From: an uncultured Bacilli bacterium
GTDB lineage: Bacteria; Bacillota_I; Bacilli_A; RF39; UBA660
Direction of reading: 5' to 3'
Assembly: GCA_934099115.1 (NCBI GenBank)
Contig: CAKOPK010000006.1
Location: forward strand, 1 to 64,000
Length of the DNA: 64,000 nucleotides
Each line of letters opens with the position of its first letter. Position 1 is the first letter of the stretch. The translations under genes and the position numbers were made by a program. The notes under the pieces were generated by a model, which saw only the letters and a program-made list of their open reading frames with translations, did no database searches and had not been told where the DNA came from. Positions 8,540 through 17,372 of the stretch are shown here, in pieces.

Positions 8540-9606
8540 AAAAGTTATTATTAATCATTATTCCTTTCTTATTATGTGGTTGTTATGATTATAACGAATT
8601 AAATGATTTAGCCATCATCTCTGGAGTTGCTATCGATTATATAAATGAAGAATATGTAGTAACATTTGAAGTATTGCTTACTAAAAAGCAAGGAGAAGAA
8701 CAATCTAGTACTGGTTCTTATACAATAAGTAGTAAAGCAAATACTGTTTATGAAGCTTTTGCTAAAAATGGTAAAAGCATTGAAAAAGTACCCTATTTTG
8801 ACCATATAGAAACTGTAATTATTAGTGAAGATATAGCAAGAAATCACCTAGAAGAAGTAAGTGAATATCTAATTAGAAGTTCTAAATTTCGTAATGAATT
8901 TTACATAGTAATAAGTACTACAGAAGCTAAAGATTTACTAAATAATACTAGTGAAGAAGTAAATGTTGTATCTTCCTATATTGTAGGATTACTAGAGAAC
9001 AATAATAGAACCTTAAGTGCAGCTTACTATGCTCCTTTTGTAGAAGTATTAAGTAATATATTGTCAAAAAGAGAAGATGCTATTCTATCTACTTTTAGTC
9101 TAGATGATGATAAAATAATTTTATCAGGTATGGGATTACTTCACAATTATGAATTAAAAGAAATATTAAACTTAGAAGATGCTTCGATCATAAACTTATT
9201 AAATAATTTTCATGCCAATACTACTTCTTTTGTAAGTACTTGTGATAAAGGAAAGACTGTTATTACAGTTTATGATTCTAAATTTGATGTTTTAGAAGAA
9301 AAAGACAAAATATCTGTAAAAGCAAGTATTAATGCCCGTATTCAAGAAGATAATTGTGATTATAATCTAAAAGATATAAATTCTTATCAAGAATTACAAA
9401 AAAAATTCCAAAAAATTATGGAAAATAGAATAAATCATGTAATAAAAATATTACAAGATAATAAAACAGATGTTTTAAAACTAAGATCTAAGTTTTATAA
9501 AAAATATCGCTATGATGATAATGATGCATGGCTAAATAAAAACATAGATTATAATATCGATTTAAAAATAAATAAAAAAGGATTAATCTTTGATTTAGAA
9601 GAATAG
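8536..9606 (+). CDS. gerC: Germinant receptor lipoprotein subunit C (GerC family)
   Basis: The 356-residue protein starts with a lipoprotein signal ending LLCGC (lipidated Cys at residue 16), followed by the GerC-typical YDYNELNDLAIISGVAIDY. The rest is a soluble Ger(x)C domain expected outside the inner spore membrane. Its ATG overlaps the gerA stop, so the two are translationally coupled. The gene order A-C-B is one of the known arrangements. Confidence 0.93.
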   Translation: MKKLLLIIIPFLLCGCYDYNELNDLAIISGVAIDYINEEYVVTFEVLLTKKQGEEQSSTGSYTISSKANTVYEAFAKNGKSIEKVPYFDHIETVIISEDIARNHLEEVSEYLIRSSKFRNEFYIVISTTEAKDLLNNTSEEVNVVSSYIVGLLENNNRTLSAAYYAPFVEVLSNILSKREDAILSTFSLDDDKIILSGMGLLHNYELKEILNLEDASIINLLNNFHANTTSFVSTCDKGKTVITVYDSKFDVLEEKDKISVKASINARIQEDNCDYNLKDINSYQELQKKFQKIMENRINHVIKILQDNKTDVLKLRSKFYKKYRYDDNDAWLNKNIDYNIDLKINKKGLIFDLEE

Positions 9607-9616
9607 GAGGCTTCAT

Positions 9617-10636
9617 ATGTTAAAAGAAAATAATTCTAGTATTGCATTCTTTCTAACTCGTAGTTTATTTTTAGGTTTTGGAGTAGCCCTAATGTTCCAA
9701 AACGCTAATAAAGATGCTTATATAGGAGCAATACTAGGTACTATCTTAGGTTTTGGTATTATCTTAATATATAGTTATCTATTAAGTAAAAAACAAGAAT
9801 TTACACTAAAAGAACTATGTTTAAAAAATAAAATAATTGGTACTCTAACCAGAGCTTTATTTCTACTTACAAGTTTTTTAATATTAATATATACTGTAAT
9901 TATTTTTAAAATATTTATTGTAAGTTTTATGCTTGTAAATACTCCTGAACTCTTAATTACTATACCTTTTCTTATTATTAGTGCTTATGCTGCTTTTAAA
10001 GGCTTAAAAGTAATAGGAAGAGTAGCTCGTTCTCTATTTCCTCTTAGTATTGTCTCAATTATCTTTACAGTATTTAGTCTAGCAGGTTATATTCAGTTTG
10101 AACACTTCTTCCCCATTCTAGATGTTGGCGCATTAAATATTTTTAAATCAACAATTATATTTACTAGTATAAGTGTTTTCCCTAATATTCTTTTATTTCA
10201 CTTGAAAACTCCTAAAAGAATAGCCCTTAATTATTTAATAGGAGCTATATCTATTATCTTTGCTTTATTTATTGTAAATGGTATCTTTGGTAGTGAATTA
10301 ATAACTATCTTTCGTTTTTCAGAATATATGGTATTAAAACAATTAAAACTCTTAAATTTCATTGAAAAAGTAGAAAACATCTTATCTATAGTCTGGTTAT
10401 TTGATTTATTTATAACTTCTATGATGTCTATTTATTCCATAAAAGAAATGCTTCCTGATAAACATAATAAAATAACTACTTCTCTTGTATTACTAATTGT
10501 CTTAATATTAATAGATAAAGTATTTGCTTTTAACTATGTAAATGAATTAATAAGCTATTACTATCTTCCTATAATAGGCCTAGCTCTATCTATCTTAATT
10601 ATTATAAATATGTTTTGTCTAATTAAGAAGCAGTAA
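9617..10636 (+). CDS. gerB: Germinant receptor permease-like subunit B (GerB family)
   Basis: This 339-residue, strongly hydrophobic protein has about ten membrane segments and matches the spore permease family (APC superfamily), thought to bind the germinant and carry solute. AGGAGG lies 8-13 bases upstream. It closes the operon. Its last 14 bases overlap the end of the convergent GDPD gene, and no terminator is visible between them. Confidence 0.92.
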   Translation: MLKENNSSIAFFLTRSLFLGFGVALMFQNANKDAYIGAILGTILGFGIILIYSYLLSKKQEFTLKELCLKNKIIGTLTRALFLLTSFLILIYTVIIFKIFIVSFMLVNTPELLITIPFLIISAYAAFKGLKVIGRVARSLFPLSIVSIIFTVFSLAGYIQFEHFFPILDVGALNIFKSTIIFTSISVFPNILLFHLKTPKRIALNYLIGAISIIFALFIVNGIFGSELITIFRFSEYMVLKQLKLLNFIEKVENILSIVWLFDLFITSMMSIYSIKEMLPDKHNKITTSLVLLIVLILIDKVFAFNYVNELISYYYLPIIGLALSILIIINMFCLIKKQ

Positions 10637-11219
10637 TAGTATCTACTATATAATAAACATCTTTATAAATATATTTATCTTTCTTAGTTAATCCATATAT
10701 AAAAACTTCTAAATTTAGTTTCTTTAACTCTTTTATTATATGTGCATTAGCAATCGGATAAAGTATTCCTATAAAATCAAAAGGATAATAATTAGTACTA
10801 TTTAATATATAATTTAATACTCCAACTTTAAAAGGTTGGTCTTTTAATTTCCTTATAACACTTGTAAAAAAACTCATAACATATATATTTTTATCTTGAT
10901 ATTGATTTAATAAATGAGCTAATAAAGAAACATCTATATTAATATCTTTTATTTCTATTAAAATAATCTTATCTGTATCTATTTTTAATACCTCTTCTAA
11001 ACTAGTTAAACCCTTCTTTTTTAATTCTTCTAAAGTATACTTCTTTATATATTTCCCCTCTAAAAAAGCATCATGATGGACAATAAACTGTTTATCTTGT
11101 GTCATATATATATCTAGTTCAAAACCAGCATAAAGATGAGAAGAACAAGCATTTTTAAATGCTTCTAAAGTATTTTCTTTTAAGTTATTTAGAACAAGTC
11201 CTCGGTGGGCTATAAACAT
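10623..11219 (-). CDS. Glycerophosphodiester phosphodiesterase family protein
   Basis: A short GDPD-type TIM barrel of 198 residues. It keeps HRG at residues 5-7, an ENT block, the metal ligands ELD and the catalytic HHD of the N-terminal half. The protein is about 40 residues shorter than typical UgpQ/GlpQ. It would release glycerol 3-phosphate from deacylated phospholipids. No signal peptide, so cytoplasmic. It follows truB in reverse orientation to the ger genes and is probably transcribed alone. Confidence 0.85.
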   Translation of the reverse strand: MFIAHRGLVLNNLKENTLEAFKNACSSHLYAGFELDIYMTQDKQFIVHHDAFLEGKYIKKYTLEELKKKGLTSLEEVLKIDTDKIILIEIKDINIDVSLLAHLLNQYQDKNIYVMSFFTSVIRKLKDQPFKVGVLNYILNSTNYYPFDFIGILYPIANAHIIKELKKLNLEVFIYGLTKKDKYIYKDVYYIVDTITAS

Positions 11220-11241
11220 AATATCACCATTTTATTATATG

Positions 11242-11264
11242 AAAAAAGGAGATTTTAATCTCCT
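11242..11264 (-). terminator. Terminator of the rimP-truB operon
   Basis: GGAGATT pairs with AATCTCC and is followed by six T on the minus strand. The hairpin overlaps the truB stop codon. Confidence 0.8.
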
Positions 11265-12103
11265 AATTTTAACATAACATAAGGAATATAACTATCTTTA
11301 TCTCTTTGATAGATAGCAACCTCTTCTAAATCTTTCTTTAATAAAATAATTTCTTCCTCTATCTCTAAAGAAATAGAATTTCCATTAATAACTTTCTTAT
11401 ATTCTAAAGATGATAATTGATAAGTAGGAAGATTAAGTATTTCTTCAATATGATAAACATGATAATCTCCTCTTTTAATATCTTCTAAAGAAGAAGCCAT
11501 ATCTATAGTAAATTCCCCTTGTTTAGTTCTATCAAGTGATCTCATAGTCCCAATAATATTTAAACTATGACAAAAATCTCTAATAAAACTCCTAATATAA
11601 GTACCCTTAGATACTTTTATCTTTAATTTTATAACATCATCTTTAAAATCTAAAAGTTCTAAAGCTTTAATTTCTACTTCTTTTATTGGTAATTCCACTT
11701 CTTCCTTCTGTCTTGCATATTGATAAAGCTTCTTACCATTTACTTTTACAGCTGAATAAATAGGCACCTCCATTTTATATAGACCTATCCATTTTCTTAA
11801 AGCCTCTTCTATTTCTTCTCTAGTAATAAAAACTTTCTCTTCTTTTAATACTTCACCTGTAATATCCAAAGTATCTGTTTCTATTCCTAATTTAATCTCT
11901 GCAATATATTCTTTATCAAGAGAGGTAAGCATGTCTACTAATTTAGTATAGCGATTAAAACAAACTACTAAAACACCCGTAGCCATCGGATCTAAGGTTC
12001 CTGTATGTCCTACTTTCTTTGTCTTTAATAATTTACTTATAATATTTACAACATCTCTTGAAGTATAACCAGCTTCCTTGTTAACAACAATTAAACCATT
12101 CAT
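11255..12103 (-). CDS. truB: tRNA pseudouridine-55 synthase
   Basis: TruB makes pseudouridine 55 in the T-loop of tRNAs. The 282-residue protein opens with VVNKEAGYTSRDVV and carries the catalytic GHTGTLDPMATGVL near residue 35, with the Asp nucleophile. KGTYIRSFIRD is also present. It is the last gene of the operon and its start overlaps the preceding gene by four bases. The usual partner ribF is absent here. Confidence 0.95.
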   Translation of the reverse strand: MNGLIVVNKEAGYTSRDVVNIISKLLKTKKVGHTGTLDPMATGVLVVCFNRYTKLVDMLTSLDKEYIAEIKLGIETDTLDITGEVLKEEKVFITREEIEEALRKWIGLYKMEVPIYSAVKVNGKKLYQYARQKEEVELPIKEVEIKALELLDFKDDVIKLKIKVSKGTYIRSFIRDFCHSLNIIGTMRSLDRTKQGEFTIDMASSLEDIKRGDYHVYHIEEILNLPTYQLSSLEYKKVINGNSISLEIEEEIILLKKDLEEVAIYQRDKDSYIPYVMLKLGD

Positions 12104-12501
12104 CTTGTCCTTCCAGTTACTGAAAATCCTGCTCTATCAAAAGTCATATCAATTTCTATAATAAATTTATCAGGGTCATAATAAATATTATTAACTGGAA
12201 AAGGAATACCCATAGAATTCTTAATTTCTTCATCAAATCTTCTAATAAACGGAAATAAATATTCATTGTCTCCCCAATAAACAATATCCTCTATTGCTAC
12301 ATCTTGATTTTCAATTCCATTATGGCCTAAAAAGATAACTCCATAACCAACTAACTTATCATTTTGATAAAACTTCTTAATAACAAAATAATTTGCTTCA
12401 TTATAAACATTTAAATAATAGTTATCTCCTACTTGTGGTTTACTATTATAAGCCTCTTTTAATTCTTCTTGCTCTAGTTTTCCTGTCTTAATTTTCATTA
12501 C
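12100..12501 (-). CDS. Unknown protein between rbfA and truB
   Basis: About 133 residues, with no family I recognise. The sequence is mixed and soluble, ending in IEIDMTFDRAGFSVTGRTR. The ATG at 12501 is favoured because GAGGAAA stands four bases before it; the open frame extends 45 bases upstream without a ribosome binding site. It overlaps rbfA by 14 bases and truB by four, so it is tightly coupled with ribosome-maturation genes. A link to translation or RNA modification is inferred from that alone. Confidence 0.7.
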   Translation of the reverse strand, partial: VMKIKTGKLEQEELKEAYNSKPQVGDNYYLNVYNEANYFVIKKFYQNDKLVGYGVIFLGHNGIENQDVAIEDIVYWGDNEYLFPFIRRFDEEIKNSMGIPFPVNNIYYDPDKFIIEIDMTFDRAGFSVTGRTR

Positions 12502-12841
12502 TTTCCTCATTGATTTCTTTAATAATATGCTCGATACGATTACCATATTCTATAGAATCATCATATACAAATTCTAAAATTGGTGTATGTCTTAAATCTA
12601 TTTTAGCAGATACTTTTCCTCTTATAAAAGGAGCAGCTTCATTAACTTCTTTTACAAGAGTCTTTTTATCTAAAGAAGACATAGATGTAAAGTATACTTT
12701 CGCATAACTTAAATCTCTAGATACTTTACATCCTGTAATAGTTATTGTTTTTAATAACTCATCCCTAGCTTCATCAAATAATATCTCACTAATTACTCTG
12801 CTTAAATCAGCAGATATCTTGGCAATTTTATGACTAGGCAT
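12488..12841 (-). CDS. rbfA: Ribosome-binding factor A
   Basis: RbfA is a small KH-fold protein that binds the immature 30S subunit and helps 16S rRNA 5'-end maturation. The 117-residue sequence has the family pattern, including DLSYAKVYFTS and RHTPILEFVYDDSIEYGNRI. Its ATG shares bases with the infB stop (TAATG), showing direct coupling. The usual infB-rbfA order is kept. Confidence 0.95.
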   Translation of the reverse strand: MPSHKIAKISADLSRVISEILFDEARDELLKTITITGCKVSRDLSYAKVYFTSMSSLDKKTLVKEVNEAAPFIRGKVSAKIDLRHTPILEFVYDDSIEYGNRIEHIIKEINEESNEN

Positions 12842-14958
12842 TATTTAGTGCCCCCATTTTTAACTTCTACCATTTCATAACATTCAATCGTATCCATTTC
12901 TCTAATATCACTATAATTTTCTAGAGTTATACCACATTCATATCCTTTTTTAACTTCTTTAACACTATCTTTTTCTCTTTGAATAGATGCAATTTTACCA
13001 TCATAAATAATTACACCATCACGTATTAAACGAGCCTTAGCATTATTCTTAATAATACCATCTGTTACATAAGAACCAGCAATATTTCCTACTTTAGAAA
13101 ACTTAAATATTCTTCTAATCTCTGCTGTTCCTAATACTTTTTCTTCAAATTCTGGGTCTAATAAACCTTTCATAGCAAGTTCTATTTCTTCAATACATTT
13201 ATAAATAATCGTATATAAACGAATATCTACCCCGTATTCTTTAGCCATTTCTTTCGTATTATTGCTTGGACTAACATTAAAACCAATAATAATAGCATTT
13301 GATGCATTAGCAAGTATAACATCACTCTCTGTAATAGTTCCAATACCAGAACGAATAATGTTTATTTTAACTCCTTCAACATCTATTTTTAATAAACTAT
13401 TCTTAACAGCTTCTTCACTACCACGAACATCAGTTTTTAAAACAATATTAATCTCTTTTTGACCCTCTTTAATCTTATTAAACAAATCATCTAAAGATAT
13501 AGTATCTTTTTTAAACTTATTCTCTTTCTTATGAATTTCTCTCTTAAGAGCTACTTCTTTTGCTTCTTTTTCTGTCTCAAAAGCCATAAACTTATCTCCA
13601 GCACTTGGATTATCATTTAAACCTGTAATTTCTACTGGAGTACCAGGTAAAGCTTGTGTAATTGGTTCTCCTAAATCATTTTTCATCGTTCTAACACGTC
13701 CATAAGTAGTTCCAACTACAATTGGGTCTCCAATACGTAAAGTACCATTTAATATTAAAAGACTTGCTACTCCTCCAATATTTTTATCTTGACGAGACTC
13801 AATTACAGAACCAACAGCATAACGATTAGGGTTAGCTTTTAATTCTTTCATCTCACTAATTGCTAAAATTGTTTCTAATAATTTATCAATACCTTCTCCA
13901 GTATGAGCAGAAATATTAATAAATGGATATTCTCCTCCCCAAACTTCTGGAGTAATTCCTATCTCGGCCATTTCTGTCATAATACGATCTGGATTAGCTT
14001 CTGGTTTATCAATCTTATTAACTGCTACAATAATTGGTACTTTGGCACTTAAAGCATGATCTACTGCTTCTTTGGTTTGAGGCATTACTCCATCATCAGC
14101 CGCTACAATAATAATAACAATATCCGTTACACTAGCTCCTCTAGCACGCATTTCAGTAAAAGCCGCATGTCCAGGAGTATCAATAAATGTAATCTTATTA
14201 CCATGATTAACAATCTGATAAGCTCCAATCGCTTGAGTAATTCCTCCAAATTCTGTATCTACAACATGTGAATTACGAATATAATCTAAAAGTGTTGTTT
14301 TTCCATGATCAACATGACCCATAATTGTAACAATCGGAGGACGTACTTCTAAATCCTCTTCTTTATCAATAATTTCATATTCTTCAAAATTAGATACATC
14401 TTGAGTTTCTTCTCTTTTTAGAGTTTTATTATATTCTAAAGCTATAATCTCCGCATTTTCAAAATCAATTGTTTGATTTAATGATAACATTAAACCAAAA
14501 GCCATTAACTTCTTAATAATGTCAGTTCCACTTATTTCTAATAAAGAAGCTAAATCTCCTACTGTCATTCCATCTTTAAATAAAATAACATTCTCTTGTT
14601 CCTTATTCTTCATTAATTTATTCTTATTTTTATACATTTCTTTTCTTAATTTAGAATAATCTTTTGCATCTGTCTGGTCTTTCTTCTTCTTTAATTTTTG
14701 TTTTTTATCCGTAGTATTAATTGTTTTAGCCATATTACTGCTTTCTACAATTGCATCTACTACTTCATCAATTGTGTCTTCTTCTTCAAAAGAATCCTCT
14801 TCAACACCAATTAAATTAATAGCATTATCTAATGATATAATATCCTCATCACTTAAATAATCATCACCAGTCTTTACTTCTATCCCTAAATCTATACATT
14901 TTTTAAGAATTTCTGCAACACTTAAATTGACATCATTTGCGTATTCTTTGATAGTCAT
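12841..14958 (-). CDS. infB: Translation initiation factor IF-2
   Basis: IF-2 is the GTPase that brings initiator tRNA to the 30S subunit. The 705-residue protein is at the short end for the family because the N-terminal linker is brief. IF2_N-type segments (residues 1-50 and about 125-175) precede the G domain with GHVDHGKT, DTPGHAAF and NKID. Two beta-barrel domains and the C-terminal C2 domain follow. AAAGGAGTG precedes the ATG. Confidence 0.97.
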   Translation of the reverse strand: MTIKEYANDVNLSVAEILKKCIDLGIEVKTGDDYLSDEDIISLDNAINLIGVEEDSFEEEDTIDEVVDAIVESSNMAKTINTTDKKQKLKKKKDQTDAKDYSKLRKEMYKNKNKLMKNKEQENVILFKDGMTVGDLASLLEISGTDIIKKLMAFGLMLSLNQTIDFENAEIIALEYNKTLKREETQDVSNFEEYEIIDKEEDLEVRPPIVTIMGHVDHGKTTLLDYIRNSHVVDTEFGGITQAIGAYQIVNHGNKITFIDTPGHAAFTEMRARGASVTDIVIIIVAADDGVMPQTKEAVDHALSAKVPIIVAVNKIDKPEANPDRIMTEMAEIGITPEVWGGEYPFINISAHTGEGIDKLLETILAISEMKELKANPNRYAVGSVIESRQDKNIGGVASLLILNGTLRIGDPIVVGTTYGRVRTMKNDLGEPITQALPGTPVEITGLNDNPSAGDKFMAFETEKEAKEVALKREIHKKENKFKKDTISLDDLFNKIKEGQKEINIVLKTDVRGSEEAVKNSLLKIDVEGVKINIIRSGIGTITESDVILANASNAIIIGFNVSPSNNTKEMAKEYGVDIRLYTIIYKCIEEIELAMKGLLDPEFEEKVLGTAEIRRIFKFSKVGNIAGSYVTDGIIKNNAKARLIRDGVIIYDGKIASIQREKDSVKEVKKGYECGITLENYSDIREMDTIECYEMVEVKNGGTK

Positions 14959-14984
14959 ATAAACACTCCTTTCTTTTTTAATTA

Positions 14985-15410
14985 TTATCTATTCTTTGTT
15001 AAACCTTTAATATCTTCATAAACTGCAATCTTAATATTATCTTCTGTTAATGCTGGTTCAGCACTTAAATAATCTTTTAGGCGATTTACAGCAAAATTTT
15101 CTACTTCGTCTCCTTCAATTAAACTATCTGGAGTTAAATTTAAAACGTCTTCTTTATCAAAAGAATCTAATGTCTTTCCACATACTAAACATGTACATTC
15201 CATTTTACCATCTTGATATAAATCAGTAGAACCTAATAAATAAGGATGTGTACACTCACTTTGTGTTTTAATCATACCACTTAGTATTCTTTTTAAAACC
15301 TTTCTTTGCTCTTTTGGATTGGCAATTGTAGTTGCCTTTCCATAATTATTTAATAATTCATCTGTTCTATTAATAAATGCTAAAGCTTGTTTATTATGCA
15401 TATTCCTCAA
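14985..15410 (-). CDS. Unknown protein with a cysteine/histidine cluster, in the nusA-infB operon
   Basis: This 141-residue protein is not recognised. A central ECTHPYLLG and CTCLVCGKTLDSF give Cys, His, Cys, Cys and Cys candidates for zinc binding. The N-terminus is helical and basic. It sits between ylxR and infB, where most Firmicutes carry the L7Ae-like ylxQ gene, but it does not look like L7Ae. Spacing to its neighbours is 3 and 26 bases, so it is co-transcribed. The start may be the ATG at 15401, since MRNMHNK offers two choices. Confidence 0.75.
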   Translation of the reverse strand: MRNMHNKQALAFINRTDELLNNYGKATTIANPKEQRKVLKRILSGMIKTQSECTHPYLLGSTDLYQDGKMECTCLVCGKTLDSFDKEDVLNLTPDSLIEGDEVENFAVNRLKDYLSAEPALTEDNIKIAVYEDIKGLTKNR

Positions 15411-15413
15411 CTC

Positions 15414-15677
15414 CTATTCTTTACATAACTTTCTTGCTTCTTCATAAATTCCTGCAGGAATACTTACTTCTAATATTCTTTCTATTATTTTAGTTTTTTC
15501 TGCTTTATTTATGACATCAATTTCTTTTTTTAAATAAGCCCCACGGCCATTTTGTTTCCCCGTTTGGTCTATTACAACATTTCCTTCTGGCGTTCTTAAT
15601 ATTCTTAATAAATCTCTTTTTTCATATTTTTCTTTTGTAACAACACAAGAACGCATCGGTATTTTTTTTTGTTTCAT
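15414..15677 (-). CDS. ylxR: YlxR family RNA-binding protein (RnpM)
   Basis: A basic 87-residue protein with the YlxR signature: RSCVVTKEKYEKRDLLRI at the start and the central GRGAYL motif. The family lies in the nusA-infB operon across Firmicutes; B. subtilis YlxR (RnpM) has been reported to bind RNase P RNA. Its start overlaps the nusA stop by one base. Confidence 0.93.
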   Translation of the reverse strand: MKQKKIPMRSCVVTKEKYEKRDLLRILRTPEGNVVIDQTGKQNGRGAYLKKEIDVINKAEKTKIIERILEVSIPAGIYEEARKLCKE

Positions 15678-16798
15678 TAACGATTACCCTCATCATTAAT
15701 TTCTTTCATTGTTTTAATATTAATCTTATACTTTGTTAATCTACTAGCAAGCTTAATATTATTTCCACCCTTACCAATTGCTAAGGCAAGTTCACTCTCA
15801 TCAACAACTGCTAGAGCTTCTTTCTTAATTGCATCAGTAATACTAACAATAGCATTCTTAGCAGGACTTAATGCACTCTTAATATATTCTTCTGGATTTT
15901 CAGAATATAGAATTACATCAACTTTCTCACCATTTAATTCTTTTAAGATTGCTGCTATTCTGCATCCTCTTTCTCCAATACAAGTACCAATTGGGTCTAC
16001 ACGATCACTAGTAGAAGAAACTGCTACTTTACTTCTAATACCAGGCTCTCTTACACAAGCATGCATTAAAAGTGTTCCATCTTGTAATTCTGGTACTTCT
16101 AATTCAAATAAACGTTTTACAAAGCCATAATGTTTTCTTGATAATAAAATAAGTGGACCCTTATTACCATTCTCTATTTTAGTAACATAAACACGAATAC
16201 TAGACCCCATCTTAATAGTTTCTCCTGGAATAATCTCACTCTTGGGTAAAATACCTCTTGTTCTTCCTAAATCAATATAATAATTTCTAGCATCTTCCAT
16301 AGCTACTAAGCCAAGTAACATTTCATTTTCTTTATCTTGAAATTCTTCAATAATACTATTCTTCTCTGCTTCTCTAATCTTTTGAGTTAAAACTTGTTTC
16401 GCAGTAGCGGCCGCTACACGTCCAAAATCTTTTGGTGTTACTTCATATTCAATAGTTTCTCCTACTTTAATGCCAGGCACTAATTCTTCTGCTTGTTCCA
16501 AAATAATTTGTGCATCAATATTAATCTCTGGAGCAACCTTAATAACATTCCCTTCTTCGTCTATCTCTTCATGTCCATAATCAACATCATCTACAACGAT
16601 TAAATAAGTAAAAACTTTGATTTCTCCTGTTTTACGATCAATATCCACACGAACGTTGGTCCTAGAATCAAAATTCTTTTTATAGGCTGTAGTTAAAGCT
16701 TGTTCCATTCCTTCAAATACAACGTCTTCACTAATTCCCTTTTCTTTTACGATATTTTTAACTGCTTTAATGAATTCCTCATTATTCATTTTTATCAC
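15677..16798 (-). CDS. nusA: Transcription termination/antitermination factor NusA
   Basis: NusA binds RNA polymerase and nascent RNA to modulate pausing and termination. The 373-residue protein has the N-terminal polymerase-binding domain, an S1 domain (about 130-200) and two KH domains, ending ELALAIGKGGNNIKLASRLTKYKINI. No C-terminal acidic repeats, as is normal in Firmicutes. The likely start is MNNEEF at 16789, since an ATG at 16798 lies closer to the rimP end; both are possible. It overlaps rimP. Confidence 0.96.
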   Translation of the reverse strand: MIKMNNEEFIKAVKNIVKEKGISEDVVFEGMEQALTTAYKKNFDSRTNVRVDIDRKTGEIKVFTYLIVVDDVDYGHEEIDEEGNVIKVAPEINIDAQIILEQAEELVPGIKVGETIEYEVTPKDFGRVAAATAKQVLTQKIREAEKNSIIEEFQDKENEMLLGLVAMEDARNYYIDLGRTRGILPKSEIIPGETIKMGSSIRVYVTKIENGNKGPLILLSRKHYGFVKRLFELEVPELQDGTLLMHACVREPGIRSKVAVSSTSDRVDPIGTCIGERGCRIAAILKELNGEKVDVILYSENPEEYIKSALSPAKNAIVSITDAIKKEALAVVDESELALAIGKGGNNIKLASRLTKYKINIKTMKEINDEGNR

Positions 16799-17048
16799 CT
16801 CTTTCTTTCGAAACTACATCTAAAATATAAGAATCATCAGTAAAATCATAATCATCTACAATTGGATTAATAATATTTGTCGCATACACAATTGTATCTA
16901 AATCTATTCCTCCAACTTTATCTAAAACAATTGATAAAACATTATAATTACCACTGTTTTTCTCATAAGTTACACTATCAACAATGATATTATCTTTTTC
17001 TAATGTTTCTTTTATCTTATTCTCTAGTTCCTCTAACGTTTTCTTCAA
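16782..17048 (-). CDS. rimP: Ribosome maturation factor RimP, short form
   Basis: RimP helps assemble the 30S subunit. The N-terminal alpha/beta domain is recognisable: LVLDKVGGIDLDT-like strand, a following helix and YILDVVSKERG in place of the usual YxLEVSSPG. A TTG at 17048 with GGAGGG nine bases upstream is the likely start, giving 88 residues. Typical RimP has about 150 residues with a C-terminal SH3-like domain, which is missing here. Its place as first gene before nusA supports the name. Confidence 0.85.
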   Translation of the reverse strand: MKKTLEELENKIKETLEKDNIIVDSVTYEKNSGNYNVLSIVLDKVGGIDLDTIVYATNIINPIVDDYDFTDDSYILDVVSKERGDKNE

Positions 17049-17069
17049 AATTTCACACCCTCCTATATA

Positions 17070-17098
17070 AATAAAAGTGGGATTTTTCTGCCCCACTT
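17070..17098 (-). terminator. Terminator between the reductase genes and rimP
   Basis: AAGTGGG pairs with CCCACTT around a ten-base loop, followed by TTTTATTT on the minus strand. It ends transcripts from 17130 onward and lies in the rimP leader, so some read-through regulation of the nusA operon is possible. Confidence 0.75.
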
Positions 17099-17129
17099 AA
17101 TTAGTCAATATAATTATATCATACTTTTG

Positions 17130-17372
17130 CTATTTGTCAAATTTTTTACCTAATTCTTCCATTTTACAAGTAAGCCTACTTTCTATAAACCATCTCTTAT
17201 AAGAACAAACACAAGTATCTTTTACACACTGACAAGCATACGCGTTCTTACAATCTTTTTTAGAAGGCATATATTCTCCAGTAATCATCGGTCTAATAGT
17301 TAAAAAATAGATTAAATAGACAAATAAAGTTATTATAATAATTATAAAAGAATTTCGAATTATTTTATTCAT
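17130..17372 (-). CDS. Small cysteine-rich membrane protein
   Basis: This 80-residue protein has one N-terminal membrane segment (about 8-27) followed by a short domain with six cysteines (CKNAYACQCVKDTCVC, then one more in RLTCKM). The pattern suggests disulfides or a metal site outside the membrane. Its start overlaps the reductase stop by four bases, so the two are coupled. It may be an accessory of that reductase; no family is recognised. Confidence 0.6.
   Translation of the reverse strand: MNKIIRNSFIIIIITLFVYLIYFLTIRPMITGEYMPSKKDCKNAYACQCVKDTCVCSYKRWFIESRLTCKMEELGKKFDK

Noticed and set aside
8608..8847. Minus-strand frame inside gerC, and similar frames opposite infB, xseA, mraZ, prsA, the surface genes and the recombinase
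   Set aside because: All are antisense to confidently assigned genes, without start signals or family resemblance.
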